From the NCBI GenBank assembly GCA_013203755.1, contig JABMPI010000369.1, positions 1-17,779 of the forward strand: 17,779 nucleotides of DNA, read 5' to 3'. The position numbers were made by a program, and so were the translations under genes. Within the stretch, counting starts at the first letter, position 1, and each line of letters starts with the position of its first letter. The notes below the pieces were generated by a model, which saw only the letters and a program-made list of their open reading frames with translations, had not been told where the DNA came from and searched no databases. Source of the stretch: Bacteroidota bacterium. Lineage in GTDB: Bacteria; Bacteroidota; Bacteroidia; Bacteroidales; Prolixibacteraceae. Of the stretch, positions 7,783 through 16,842 are shown one piece after another.

Positions 7783-8451
7783 ATGATAAATATTCAGGAA
7801 ATAACAAAAATTTATAGCTCGAAAAAAGGAGATGTAATCGCGCTGAATGAAGTGGATTTACAGATTCCAAAAAATATATTTGTGCTGATTAAAGGGCCAA
7901 GTGGTTGCGGGAAATCAACCTTGCTTTTTACTATTGGAGGCATGTTAAAACCATCGTCGGGTAAAATTGAAGTTTTTGGAAAAGCGCCTTACCAACTTTC
8001 AGAAAAGGAGCGTACTCTGTTTCTTTCGACTCAACTTGGATTTGTATTTCAGTCGTATCATTTAGTACCCTATTTAAATGTGCTGGAAAATATACTACTT
8101 TCAAAAAGGGCAGGAAACAAAACAGTAACTGCTGAACAGGCAAAAAAGCTCGCACAAGAGTTAAACATTGAAGATCGTTTAAAACATTATCCATCGGAGC
8201 TTTCTATTGGAGAAAAACAAAGAGTTGCATTGGCTCGCGCTTTGATAATTAATCCGCAGTTAATTTTGGCCGATGAACCAACCGGTAACCTCGATCCGGA
8301 AAATACGCAGGAAGTCCTAAATCACCTTGAAAAATTCCATCAGGCAGGAGGTTCAGTAATTATGGTTTCTCATGGAAACGAAGCCGATGAATTAGCCGAT
8401 ATTACAATCTCAATGGGAAAAGGGAAAATAACCAACATCAAAACTAAATAA
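7783..8451 (+). CDS. LolD/MacB-type ABC transporter ATP-binding protein
   Basis: The product has 222 residues, the normal length for stand-alone ATPases of FtsX-type permeases. Walker A is GPSGCGKST (38-46), the Q-loop lies in GFVFQSYHLVPYLNVLEN, Walker B is LILADEPTGNLDP and the switch histidine is in VIMVSHG. The signature is LSIGEKQR (140-147) instead of LSGGQ: Ile replaces the first Gly, while the second Gly and following residues are kept, so activity is expected. It should drive the FtsX-type permease encoded directly upstream. The stop is 5 bases before the giant propeller lipoprotein gene. Confidence 0.9.
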   Translation: MINIQEITKIYSSKKGDVIALNEVDLQIPKNIFVLIKGPSGCGKSTLLFTIGGMLKPSSGKIEVFGKAPYQLSEKERTLFLSTQLGFVFQSYHLVPYLNVLENILLSKRAGNKTVTAEQAKKLAQELNIEDRLKHYPSELSIGEKQRVALARALIINPQLILADEPTGNLDPENTQEVLNHLEKFHQAGGSVIMVSHGNEADELADITISMGKGKITNIKTK

Positions 8452-8456
8452 CTGTT

Positions 8457-11400
8457 ATGAATCTAATTTGTGGAAAATCATACAATAATTTACAATTTGC
8501 TGTTTTTATACTTGCAGTTTTGTTTCTGCAATCCTGCAATTCAAAAGCACCGGAAGTTACAGAAAACGATTGGCCACAATTTAAAAAGGACAATTTCAGA
8601 AGTGGAAGTTCGACCGTGAATTTTGATGTTAAAACACAAGGTGAAGCATGGGTTTATAAAGCACCACAAAAACCTGTTCCAGCTTGGTACGGCCCTGCAA
8701 AAGAAGATGCATTTGCGGTGAGTGGTCCACTGCCATCCATGCGCGATTACGACTTATCGTATTACCCAATAATTGTGGGTTCAAAATTATATTATGGCTC
8801 TTCCGCAGACGATGCAGTGCATTGTATTGATGCTGACTCTGGTAAAGAAAAATGGCAGTTTACAACTAACGGACCAATCCGAATAGCACCAACTTACCAC
8901 AATGGAAACCTCTATTTTGGCTCCGACGATGGTTTTGTTTATTCTATTGATTCACGAAATGGGAAGTTGAAATGGAAGTTTTCACCATCACCAAAAGATT
9001 ATCAAAAGGTGCTAAATAATGGACGTTTAATTTCATTCTGGCCAATTCGAACAGGCGTATTAATTGAGAATGAAAAAGCTTATTTTGGCGCATCAATGCT
9101 TCCCTGGAAAAAATCGTTTGTTTGTGCAGTAAATATTAAAACCGGGAAACCAGATGCAGTCGGAACATACGTTCAGGAATACAACGACATGAACATGACA
9201 CTAGAAGGTTCGATGGCTTCAACCGGTTCTATGTTAATACAACCGCAGGGACGGATTTCTCCTGCATTTATCAACAAAAATACCGGAGAGAAGAAAGGAC
9301 AACTAGCCGGAACTGGTGGATGTTTTGTATTGGTAACTCCCGACCAAAATATTGTTCATGGACATGAATCAAAGTTTAAAAGTTTAGTTGAATCGCCCAT
9401 TGAAAAACAACCTGAATTTATGACCTTTAAAGATGGAAAAGAGATGGTTGTAAAAGGGGATACCAGTTATATTTTGAATGAAACCAGTATTGCTGCTTAT
9501 CATCGTGATTCAAAAAAATTACTCTGGCTAAGGCGCAATTATAAGGCACACCGGATTATTATTGCCGGCGATGTTCTTTTTGCAGGAGGAACAGATAAAA
9601 TTTACGGAGTAAGTACAAAAAATGGCTTGCCCATTTGGGAAGCAAAAGTTGATGGAACGATTTACGCTTTGTCGGTTGCCAACAATGCATTGTATGCGTC
9701 TACCAGCGAAGGGAGTATTTATTGTTTTAAAGAAGGCTTGGGCAATTCTGAACTGTTTGCTGAAAATTCAGGCAAAGAACCTGGTATTGATGAAGTGCCT
9801 GAAAAGATTCAGGAAAGCAATGATTATGAGATTCTCCAGTTAAAGGCTGGCCCGTTTATTCATGCTATTTCTGCCGATTCTGTTTTGCTTCAATTCGAAA
9901 CTTTTGAACCAATCCTTATTAATCTGGATTGGAATACTTTGGAAAGTGAACTTTCTATTAAAGGAGACACACCAACCCGGAAACATCGGAAAGTTCTTCC
10001 TGTTCGGAAGGATTTTACCTATTCGTACAAATTAACATCGGTCACCGGGGAAGTAGCGGAATTCGAATACGACAACTTTTTCAATTTTATTCCTGAAAAA
10101 TTAAAAACAGAAAATTTACCGCAGGCAAATAAAGTACATAAAGAAGCAATAGAAACATTTTTTAAATCCTATAAGTTAGGGAAAGGTTTTAGTGTTGTTA
10201 TTGGAAATGAATCGGCTGAATCAGCCTTTGAAATTGCCGCACAATCGGAATTAAATGTGGTAAATATTGAAAATTCGCAAAAAAAGATTGATGCATTTCG
10301 GGCTGAACTTCAGGGAAAAGGATTGTATGGCAAGAAAATTTCTGTGCTAAAAGTAGATGAGCTAAAAAATCTACCAATAAGTTCAGAAATAGCAGATTTG
10401 GTTTGGGTGAATAACGGTGCCGATTTTATGGCCGATGAAATTATTCGTTTGATTGCGCCAAATAAATATGCCTTGGTAAACGGCGTTAAAAATAAAGCTG
10501 AGTGGCTAAAAGAGTCGCTGTTAAGTTGGCAGGTTGAGGTTGAAAAATACAATGAAAACAGTCTTCTGTTAATTAAAAATCCAATTGAAAATACGGGTGA
10601 CTGGACACATCAATATGGAAAAGCTGACAACAGCTCGTTTGGTGGTGAAAGTTTATGGGGTTCTTCGTCAACAACTGATTTTGAAGTACAATGGATGGGA
10701 CGACCCGGGCCGCGTTTTCAAACCGATAGAAGTGGACGAAAACCTTCGCCGCTAGCTGTAAACGGAAAACTATTTGTACAGGGAAATGAACGCATTATTG
10801 CTGTAAATGTATATAACGGAACAGTTTACTGGTCGAAAGATTTTCCGGGACTAATGCGGATGAATGTAACCCGCGACTGTTCTAACTGGGCTGCCGACGA
10901 TGAATATTTGTATTTGGCAATCGATAATCTGTTGCATAAAGTTAGCCAGCAAAATGGCGATGTAGTTTCGGTAGTTCCGATTTCGGAGTTGCATTCAGAA
11001 AATTCAAACTGGAGTTATATTGGCTTAGTTAACGACCAGGTAATTGGAAGTGCTTCGGCTGACGATGCAAATTTTACCTTGTACCATGGCAGTCGTAATT
11101 GGTACGATAAAAAGGAGGGAATGTTGTCATTCAAAGTTTTAAGTGTTAAGCTCTTTTCAATTTCAAAAAATGGAAATAATAAAACATGGGATTATAAACC
11201 TAAGGGAGCAATTATTAATCCTACAATACTAATTGACAACGGAAAAATAAGTTTTGTTGAAACGAGATCACCAAACGAAGAGAGTCTGCTAACCGGAAGA
11301 GGTGGCGACGAGATTTATAAGAATACCTGGTTGGTTTCTTTAGATGTAAAAACAGGACAAAAATTGTGGGAGCGCCGTGTAAAAACTATCCCCGGGAAAA

Positions 11401-12224
11401 CCAGTTATTTTATGGCAGCCGGAAGTCAGAAATATGTTATTGCTTCTTCGGAAGATGGAATGTACGATGTTCAGGTTTTCAATGAAAAAGATGGTTCGTT
11501 GGTTTGGAAGAATAAGCAAAAATGGTTTCACTCCAATCATGGTGGGCACATGTCCAAACCGGCAATTGTTGGTAATCGTTTGATGGTTAAACCTGCACTT
11601 TACAATTTAGATTCAGGCGAAGAAATAAATTACAACGTACCAAAAGTCGGTCATGGTTGTGCTTCGTACGCACTTTCCGAGCAGTCGGTTTTTTACCGGG
11701 GTGGCAGTGTAACACAGTTTAATTTCGACAATCGTAATTTCTCTAAGTGGGAGCGTTTGCGCCCCGATTGTTGGATAAGTACAATTCCTGCTGAAGGGAT
11801 GATTCTTTCACCGGAAGCCGGTGGTGGCTGCAGTTGTGGCAACTGGTTGGAGACTTCAATGGTAATGGCTCCAACTTCCAGAGCACCGATTACCATAAAG
11901 AGTTTAGGCGAAACTTCAACTGTCGATTATAAAAATGAAAGTTGGGGAGACTATGTTCAGGAGTGTGCATTTAACGAATTTGTAAATTCTGTTAAAATAG
12001 AATTGCTGGTAAAACCAGGTGTTGATGGCGATTTGTATTTTACTACCGACGGAAGCGAACCTGATAAAAATTCACAAAAATATACAGAGCCATTTTCAAT
12101 CAATAATTCAGCAGATGTAAAAGCCGCTATTTATTTGAATAAGGGAGGCAAAGAACGCAAGTTTGTTCGCAGTCAACAGTTTGTAAAAATTGAAAAGGTG
12201 GAAGTTGTAGCAGAGAATAAATAG
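8457..12224 (+). CDS. Giant lipoprotein: two PQQ-like beta-propeller regions, embedded methyltransferase-like region, C-terminal chitobiase-like domain
   Basis: The product has 1255 residues. The lipobox is LQSC with Cys27. Region 1 (about 60-430) has PQQ/WD-like repeats such as CIDADSGKEKWQF and FVYSIDSRNGKLKWKF. Residues about 560-715 resemble a class I methyltransferase Rossmann fold, but the SAM loop reads VIGNESAESAFEIA without GxGxG, so SAM use is doubtful. A GDWTHQY segment (716 onward) leads to region 2 (about 740-1140) with IAVNVYNGTVYWSKD and LDVKTGQKLWERRV. Near its end is RPDCWISTIPAEGMIL followed by Cys1125-Ser-Cys1127. The tail (about 1179-1245) looks like a chitobiase/Fn3-associated domain (YFTTDGSEPDKNS). 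From memory, large planctomycete proteins share this propeller-methyltransferase-propeller order; no function is known to me. It would sit in the periplasm or on the outer membrane. Quinoprotein dehydrogenase activity is not supported. It follows the ABC ATPase by 5 bases. Confidence 0.85.
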   Translation: MNLICGKSYNNLQFAVFILAVLFLQSCNSKAPEVTENDWPQFKKDNFRSGSSTVNFDVKTQGEAWVYKAPQKPVPAWYGPAKEDAFAVSGPLPSMRDYDLSYYPIIVGSKLYYGSSADDAVHCIDADSGKEKWQFTTNGPIRIAPTYHNGNLYFGSDDGFVYSIDSRNGKLKWKFSPSPKDYQKVLNNGRLISFWPIRTGVLIENEKAYFGASMLPWKKSFVCAVNIKTGKPDAVGTYVQEYNDMNMTLEGSMASTGSMLIQPQGRISPAFINKNTGEKKGQLAGTGGCFVLVTPDQNIVHGHESKFKSLVESPIEKQPEFMTFKDGKEMVVKGDTSYILNETSIAAYHRDSKKLLWLRRNYKAHRIIIAGDVLFAGGTDKIYGVSTKNGLPIWEAKVDGTIYALSVANNALYASTSEGSIYCFKEGLGNSELFAENSGKEPGIDEVPEKIQESNDYEILQLKAGPFIHAISADSVLLQFETFEPILINLDWNTLESELSIKGDTPTRKHRKVLPVRKDFTYSYKLTSVTGEVAEFEYDNFFNFIPEKLKTENLPQANKVHKEAIETFFKSYKLGKGFSVVIGNESAESAFEIAAQSELNVVNIENSQKKIDAFRAELQGKGLYGKKISVLKVDELKNLPISSEIADLVWVNNGADFMADEIIRLIAPNKYALVNGVKNKAEWLKESLLSWQVEVEKYNENSLLLIKNPIENTGDWTHQYGKADNSSFGGESLWGSSSTTDFEVQWMGRPGPRFQTDRSGRKPSPLAVNGKLFVQGNERIIAVNVYNGTVYWSKDFPGLMRMNVTRDCSNWAADDEYLYLAIDNLLHKVSQQNGDVVSVVPISELHSENSNWSYIGLVNDQVIGSASADDANFTLYHGSRNWYDKKEGMLSFKVLSVKLFSISKNGNNKTWDYKPKGAIINPTILIDNGKISFVETRSPNEESLLTGRGGDEIYKNTWLVSLDVKTGQKLWERRVKTIPGKTSYFMAAGSQKYVIASSEDGMYDVQVFNEKDGSLVWKNKQKWFHSNHGGHMSKPAIVGNRLMVKPALYNLDSGEEINYNVPKVGHGCASYALSEQSVFYRGGSVTQFNFDNRNFSKWERLRPDCWISTIPAEGMILSPEAGGGCSCGNWLETSMVMAPTSRAPITIKSLGETSTVDYKNESWGDYVQECAFNEFVNSVKIELLVKPGVDGDLYFTTDGSEPDKNSQKYTEPFSINNSADVKAAIYLNKGGKERKFVRSQQFVKIEKVEVVAENK

Positions 12225-12231
12225 TTTGAAA

Positions 12232-13320
12232 ATGAAAGCTTTTGGATTAGCCATACTATTTTTATTAATCCCTTTTATTCACGTTGAGGCCTGTCGTTTT
12301 ACCGTACGCGAAATTGGCTTTTCCATACTGTCGCAAGACATTTACACCTTGGCAGTTATCGATGAAAATGCAGATGCAAACAACAATACGTGGAGAACTT
12401 TTCATGAAAAAACCCGGGATTGTAATTTGCGCCTGGAAATATTAAATCCGGTAAGCGATTCTGAACATCCAATTGTAATTAATGCAAAACAGAAAGAGCT
12501 AAAATTCCCGGTAACTGTTTTGGTTGCTCCGGATAGTAGGTTGTTCTCTTTTGAAGGGAATGATATCTCAAAAATATATTCCGAAATTCTTGATTCGCCA
12601 TTAAATATACAAATGAGAATGGCTTTTCCAGATGTTTTTGCCGCGGTAATATGGATTGAAGGGAAGGACATTGAAATGAATAGAAAGGCTGGACAGCAGG
12701 TTCGTAAAGATTGCGACGCCATAGAAAATGTAATGCCCGGCATGCCCAAAGTTGTAAAACAAGGGCCAGTTGAAATAGCAGTTTCCAAAAATGATTTTCA
12801 GAATGAAAAATTATTACTTTGGAGCTTGGGAATTGATGAAATACCCAACGAACCTGTTGCTTTTGTGTTGTACGGACGAGGGCGAATAATTGGAGAGGCT
12901 TTGAATTATCAGCAAATTATAGAGGGTGGATTGTATAAATATATGTCGATGATCGGTGCCGACTGCGAATGTGGACTGGATAAAAAATGGATGCTCGGGA
13001 ATCAAATTCCACTTTTGTGGAACAAAGAATCGAGACAGTATTTGGCAAAATTGCTTGGTTTTGATGTGGACAATCCGATGATTTTGGCTGAAATGAGTCG
13101 GATATTGGCAAAGGAAACTTTAGCAGATGCAACGGGAAGTGTTGCCTTTGCTCCCGAGACAATTGATTTAGATGAGGTTTTTGGAAACGCTTCCAATTCG
13201 GGTAAAGTTCAGGAAACTCCACTACCAAAAAACAAATCAAACAAAATACTGTTTTACACATTAATGTCACTTTTGTTTGGTTTGCTTATTATTGCCGCAA
13301 TTATATATTTTAGAAAGTGA
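12232..13320 (+). CDS. Membrane-anchored Cys-x-Cys protein of unknown function
   Basis: I do not recognise a named family. The ATG at 12232 is preferred over a TTG two codons earlier; the product then has 362 residues. There is a signal peptide (about 1-20) ending VEA/Cys21; VEAC could also be read as a poor lipobox. A large extracytoplasmic part follows, and a C-terminal membrane helix at about 338-360 ends in YFRK, which should leave most of the protein in the periplasm. The sequence begins CRFTVREIGF and contains GADCECGLDKKWM with Cys245 and Cys247, plus LLWSLGI and VLYGRGRIIGEAL. Alternating strands and helices suggest thioredoxin-like halves, but this is weak. The gene starts 7 bases after the giant propeller gene, so the two are probably co-expressed and may work together. 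The Cys-x-Cys motif suggests metal binding or thiol chemistry. Confidence 0.7.
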   Translation: MKAFGLAILFLLIPFIHVEACRFTVREIGFSILSQDIYTLAVIDENADANNNTWRTFHEKTRDCNLRLEILNPVSDSEHPIVINAKQKELKFPVTVLVAPDSRLFSFEGNDISKIYSEILDSPLNIQMRMAFPDVFAAVIWIEGKDIEMNRKAGQQVRKDCDAIENVMPGMPKVVKQGPVEIAVSKNDFQNEKLLLWSLGIDEIPNEPVAFVLYGRGRIIGEALNYQQIIEGGLYKYMSMIGADCECGLDKKWMLGNQIPLLWNKESRQYLAKLLGFDVDNPMILAEMSRILAKETLADATGSVAFAPETIDLDEVFGNASNSGKVQETPLPKNKSNKILFYTLMSLLFGLLIIAAIIYFRK

Positions 13321-13347
13321 GTTCGTTTTTTATTTTCGATAGAAAAA

Positions 13348-14499
13348 ATGGTTGAAATTAGTACAGAGGAACTGAAAAGATACTCTCGGCACATCATGTT
13401 GTCGGAGGTAGGTTTGCAAGGACAACAAAAGCTGAAAAATGCATCGGTACTGGTTATTGGTGCAGGCGGATTGGGTGCGCCTTTGGCTCTTTATCTGGCA
13501 GCTTCCGGAATAGGTGTAATCGGCATTGTCGATTACGATGTTGTTGAAGAATCGAACCTGCAACGCCAGATTTTACATGGTTCTGCTGACATTGGTCGCA
13601 AAAAAGTTGATTCGGCCAAAGAAAGGTTACTTGCCTTAAATCCTCATATAAAAATTGAAGTTTTTGAAGAAAAACTGTCTGCTGAAAATGCTGCTGAAAT
13701 TATTAGCAAATTCGATGTTGTTGCCGATGGAACTGACAATTTCCCAACTCGCTATCTGGTAAACGATGTTTGTATTTTTCTTGGTAAACCAAATGTTTAT
13801 GCTTCCATTTTTGGATTCGAAGGACAAGCCAGTGTTTTCTGGAAAAACCACGGACCGTGTTATCGTTGTTTGTTTCCAAAACCTCCAACAGCGGGAGTTG
13901 TACCTTCGTGTAACGAAGCCGGAGTTTTAGGAGTTCTGCCAGGAGTTTTAGGAACTATTCAGGCAACCGAGGTGGTAAAAATTATTCTTGAAATTGGAGA
14001 ACCACTAACCGGGCAATTGCTAATTTACGATGCGTTGGCGATGAATTTTGATAAAATAAGTCTTCAAAGAAATAGTAATTGCCCCGTTTGTGGCGACAAT
14101 CCAACAATTACTGCACCCATAGATTATGAAGATTTTTGTCAGGTTGATTCAGCCATAAATAAAACGCAGCAAATTTATGAAGTAAAAGAAATGCTACCGA
14201 TTGAATTAAAAGAGGCGAAAGATTCGGGTAAAAATTTATTTTTGCTCGATGTTCGTGAAAAATATGAACTCGATATCTGCAAACTTCAAGATGCAATTCA
14301 TATTCCAGTAATGGAAATTTCAAGCAGACTGAATGAGATTCCTTCAAATAAACAGATAGTTGTTTATTGTCATCTTGGAATTCGGAGTTTGAATGTAGCC
14401 GAGTTTTTATTAAGTGAGGGTTTTACGGATGTTTATAATTTGAAAGGAGGAATTGAGTTGTATTCTTTGGAATGTGATTTAGCTTTGACCAGATATTAA
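13348..14499 (+). CDS. ThiF/MoeB/HesA-type E1 adenylyltransferase fused to rhodanese
   Basis: The product has 383 residues. The E1 domain (about 1-260) has GAGGLG (38-43) for ATP, the DxD-region VDYDVVEESNLQRQ with Arg73, the zinc pairs Cys171-YR-Cys174 and Cys245-PV-Cys248, and a candidate catalytic Cys188 in PSCNEAGVLG. The rhodanese domain (about 280-380) has active Cys341 in CHLGIRS. This is the MoeB/MoeZ/MOCS3 layout: the enzyme adenylates the Gly-Gly tail of a MoaD/ThiS-like carrier and passes persulfide sulfur to it. A carrier with a Gly-Gly end is encoded at the end of the same block, and a molybdate/tungstate-type importer lies between, so pterin-cofactor maturation is the likely role. 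Thiamine synthesis is less likely because no thi genes are present. Confidence 0.88.
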   Translation: MVEISTEELKRYSRHIMLSEVGLQGQQKLKNASVLVIGAGGLGAPLALYLAASGIGVIGIVDYDVVEESNLQRQILHGSADIGRKKVDSAKERLLALNPHIKIEVFEEKLSAENAAEIISKFDVVADGTDNFPTRYLVNDVCIFLGKPNVYASIFGFEGQASVFWKNHGPCYRCLFPKPPTAGVVPSCNEAGVLGVLPGVLGTIQATEVVKIILEIGEPLTGQLLIYDALAMNFDKISLQRNSNCPVCGDNPTITAPIDYEDFCQVDSAINKTQQIYEVKEMLPIELKEAKDSGKNLFLLDVREKYELDICKLQDAIHIPVMEISSRLNEIPSNKQIVVYCHLGIRSLNVAEFLLSEGFTDVYNLKGGIELYSLECDLALTRY

Positions 14500-14548
14500 T
14501 GATAAGAATATTTTGAGAATGTATATAACACGATTTAAAAGATTTTCG

Positions 14549-16015
14549 ATGAAAATGAGACAGCTAAATATGTTGGCAATTGCCTGCGTATTTTTATTGA
14601 GCAGTTGCAATACCAAAAGCGATGAACAGAAAACAATTCTTCTGTATTGTGCCGCTGGAATAAAACCGGCCATCGAACAAATTGCTAAAAACTACGAGGA
14701 AGAATACAAGGTAAGAGTTGATATTCAATATGGCGGATCGGGAACTTTGTTAGCTAATTTGCGCATTGCCAAACAAGGCGATTTGTATCTGGCAGCCGAT
14801 GAAAGTTATGTGGAAGAAGCTAAAAAATTTGGTTTGATTGCAGAATCTCAACCCCTCGCAATTTTGACTCCCACCATTGCAGTAAAAAAAAGAAATCCTA
14901 AAAATATTAAAGGAATTAACGATTTGTTTAATTCAAATGTTAGAGTTTCTTTAGGTAATCCGGATGCAGCATCAATTGGCAAACAAACGAAATTGATGTT
15001 TGAAAAACAGGAAAAATGGGAAGAGTTGAAAGATAATGTAACTGTTTTTAAACCAACAGTAAACGATGTTGCCACCGATGTTCGGTTGGAAACAGTTGAT
15101 GCTGGTATAGTTTGGGATGCTACTGTAAATCAGTTTGACGATTTGGAATCTATTGCCGTAGATTTTTTTCAGGAATACAAAAAGGAAATTACTTTGGGTG
15201 TTTTGAAATTTACAGAACAACCCACCGAAGCATTAAAATTTCTACGTTACGTTTCCTCTTATGACAAAGGAGCGCCAATTTTTAAAGCAAATGGTTACAA
15301 CCCAATTCATGGCGATAAATGGGATACAAAACCCGAGATCCTATTTTTTAGCGGGGGAGTAAACCGGATTGCAATCGAGGAAACCATCAAAAAATTCGAA
15401 GAGCGCGAAGGTGTTCAGGTAATTCGTGTTTATAACGGTTGTGGTATTTTGGTTTCACAGATTAAAGCAGGCGAAAAACCGGATGCATATTTGTCTTGCG
15501 ATGTGTCTTTTATGGATGAAGTGCAGGCCGATTTTACAAACGTTGAGAATATTTCAAACACCCGAATTGTAATTGCAACACAAAAAGGAAACCCATTCAA
15601 TATTAAAACATTTGAAGACCTTGCAGGAAAAGATATTCGCATTGGTGTTTGCAATCCACAACAAAGTGCATTGGGAGCTTTAACGCAAAATATGTTAAAA
15701 CGCAAAAGTATTTGGGATAAGATTGAGCCGAATATTTATTCGCAAACCCCAACTGCCGATTTGTTGGTGAATCAAATTCGAACCAGTTCGCTGGATGCGG
15801 TAATTGTTTACGAGGCAAATTTGTCGCAGGTAAAAGATAAACTTACAATGGTTAGTATTGACGATGACGATGCAATGGCAATTCAGAATATTGGTTTGGG
15901 AGCAAAAACAGAATATCCGTATTTAACCACCCGTTTATTTGACGCGATAATGGGAGATGAATCAAAAGAGATTTATCTGAATAATGGTTTTCAGTGGGCG
16001 AATAAAATAGATTAA
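14549..16015 (+). CDS. Tandem (two-domain) ModA-like molybdate/tungstate-binding lipoprotein
   Basis: From the ATG at 14549 the product has 488 residues; an upstream ATG at 14519 is also possible. The lipobox LSSC places lipidated Cys at residue 20. Two periplasmic binding-protein domains follow in one chain. The first (about 27-255) begins ILLYCAAGIKPAIEQIAKNY and contains YGGSGTLLANL and GDLYLAAD. The second (from about 264) begins ILFFSGGVNRIAIEETIKKF and contains YNGCGILVSQI and DAYLSCD. They align strand by strand, so this is an internal duplication and fusion; a normal ModA is about 230-260 residues. Both halves keep the ModA-type oxyanion loops near the start, so both may bind ligand. 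It lies just before the permease gene (2-base gap) and should feed that importer. Molybdate and tungstate cannot be told apart here. Confidence 0.85.
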   Translation: MKMRQLNMLAIACVFLLSSCNTKSDEQKTILLYCAAGIKPAIEQIAKNYEEEYKVRVDIQYGGSGTLLANLRIAKQGDLYLAADESYVEEAKKFGLIAESQPLAILTPTIAVKKRNPKNIKGINDLFNSNVRVSLGNPDAASIGKQTKLMFEKQEKWEELKDNVTVFKPTVNDVATDVRLETVDAGIVWDATVNQFDDLESIAVDFFQEYKKEITLGVLKFTEQPTEALKFLRYVSSYDKGAPIFKANGYNPIHGDKWDTKPEILFFSGGVNRIAIEETIKKFEEREGVQVIRVYNGCGILVSQIKAGEKPDAYLSCDVSFMDEVQADFTNVENISNTRIVIATQKGNPFNIKTFEDLAGKDIRIGVCNPQQSALGALTQNMLKRKSIWDKIEPNIYSQTPTADLLVNQIRTSSLDAVIVYEANLSQVKDKLTMVSIDDDDAMAIQNIGLGAKTEYPYLTTRLFDAIMGDESKEIYLNNGFQWANKID

Positions 16016-16017
16016 AA

Positions 16018-16842
16018 TTGAATAATTCATCAAATAAAAAATTAAAAGTAAAGTCCGATTTCCCCTTCTTTTTAATAATGGGAATAGTTGGAGGCACCTA
16101 TATATTTCTCATTCTGGCAATGGTTGGGGCAGACTTAACTTTTACAACACCGGGCCATATTTTTAGCGTTTTAAAAGACGAGGAAATTCAATATGCCATT
16201 AAACTGAGCATGATTACCTGTACAATTACCATGATTTTAAGTTTGCTGGTTGCCATTCCAATTGGTTATTTAATGGCTCGCTATAATTTCTTTGGGAAAC
16301 GACTGTTGGATGCAGTTTTAGACATTCCAATTGTACTGCCTCCGTTGGTAATCGGATTGAGTTTACTTATACTATTTCAAACTGCTCCGGGGCGGTTTAT
16401 TGAAAGTCACGTTAGAATTACCTACACCGTTTATAGCATCATAATAGCTCAGTTTATGGTGGCGTGTGCTTTTGCTGTAAGAACCATGTACGTTACTTTT
16501 TCGCAAATAAATATCAGGCAAGAGCAGGTGGCACTTTCGTTGGGATGCAACAAAGGACAAGCGTTTCGATACGTTGTGCTTCCACAGGCAACGAATGGTA
16601 TTTTAACCGCGGCTTCGTTGGCATGGGCGCGGGCACTTGGCGAATTTGGGCCGATTTTAATTTTTTCCGGAGCCACGCGAATGCGAACAGAAGTATTACC
16701 AACAACTGTTTTTCTGGAAATGTCGGTTGGCAATATTGAGGCTGCCGTTGCCGTTTCGTTAATTATGATTTTAGCAGGTTTTGCAGTTCTGATTGTCTTG
16801 CGCTATTTTGGTTCAGAAAAATCATTAAAAACAATTCGGTAA
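16018..16842 (+). CDS. modB: ModB-type molybdate/tungstate ABC transporter permease
   Basis: The product has 274 residues with about six membrane helices. The cytoplasmic EAA-type loop reads ALSLGCNKGQAFRYVVLP, followed by ALGEFGPILIFSG, the pattern of ModB/TupB/WtpB permeases (ARALGEFGP is characteristic). The start is TTG at 16018, 2 bases after the binding-protein stop; the first in-frame ATG (16078) would fall inside the first membrane helix, so TTG is preferred. The stop codon shares its last base with the ATPase start (TAATG), indicating translational coupling. It forms the inner-membrane channel of the oxyanion importer. Confidence 0.85.
   Translation: MNNSSNKKLKVKSDFPFFLIMGIVGGTYIFLILAMVGADLTFTTPGHIFSVLKDEEIQYAIKLSMITCTITMILSLLVAIPIGYLMARYNFFGKRLLDAVLDIPIVLPPLVIGLSLLILFQTAPGRFIESHVRITYTVYSIIIAQFMVACAFAVRTMYVTFSQINIRQEQVALSLGCNKGQAFRYVVLPQATNGILTAASLAWARALGEFGPILIFSGATRMRTEVLPTTVFLEMSVGNIEAAVAVSLIMILAGFAVLIVLRYFGSEKSLKTIR

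Noticed and set aside
8457..12224. PQQ-dependent dehydrogenase
   Set aside because: Only the repeated propeller blades are seen; I find no cytochrome CxxCH motif and the domain order is not that of quinoprotein dehydrogenases.
12402..12788. Reverse open frame of 128 codons
   Set aside because: It is antisense to the Cys-x-Cys protein gene, which fits the operon's strand and spacing; no promoter or domain supports the reverse frame.
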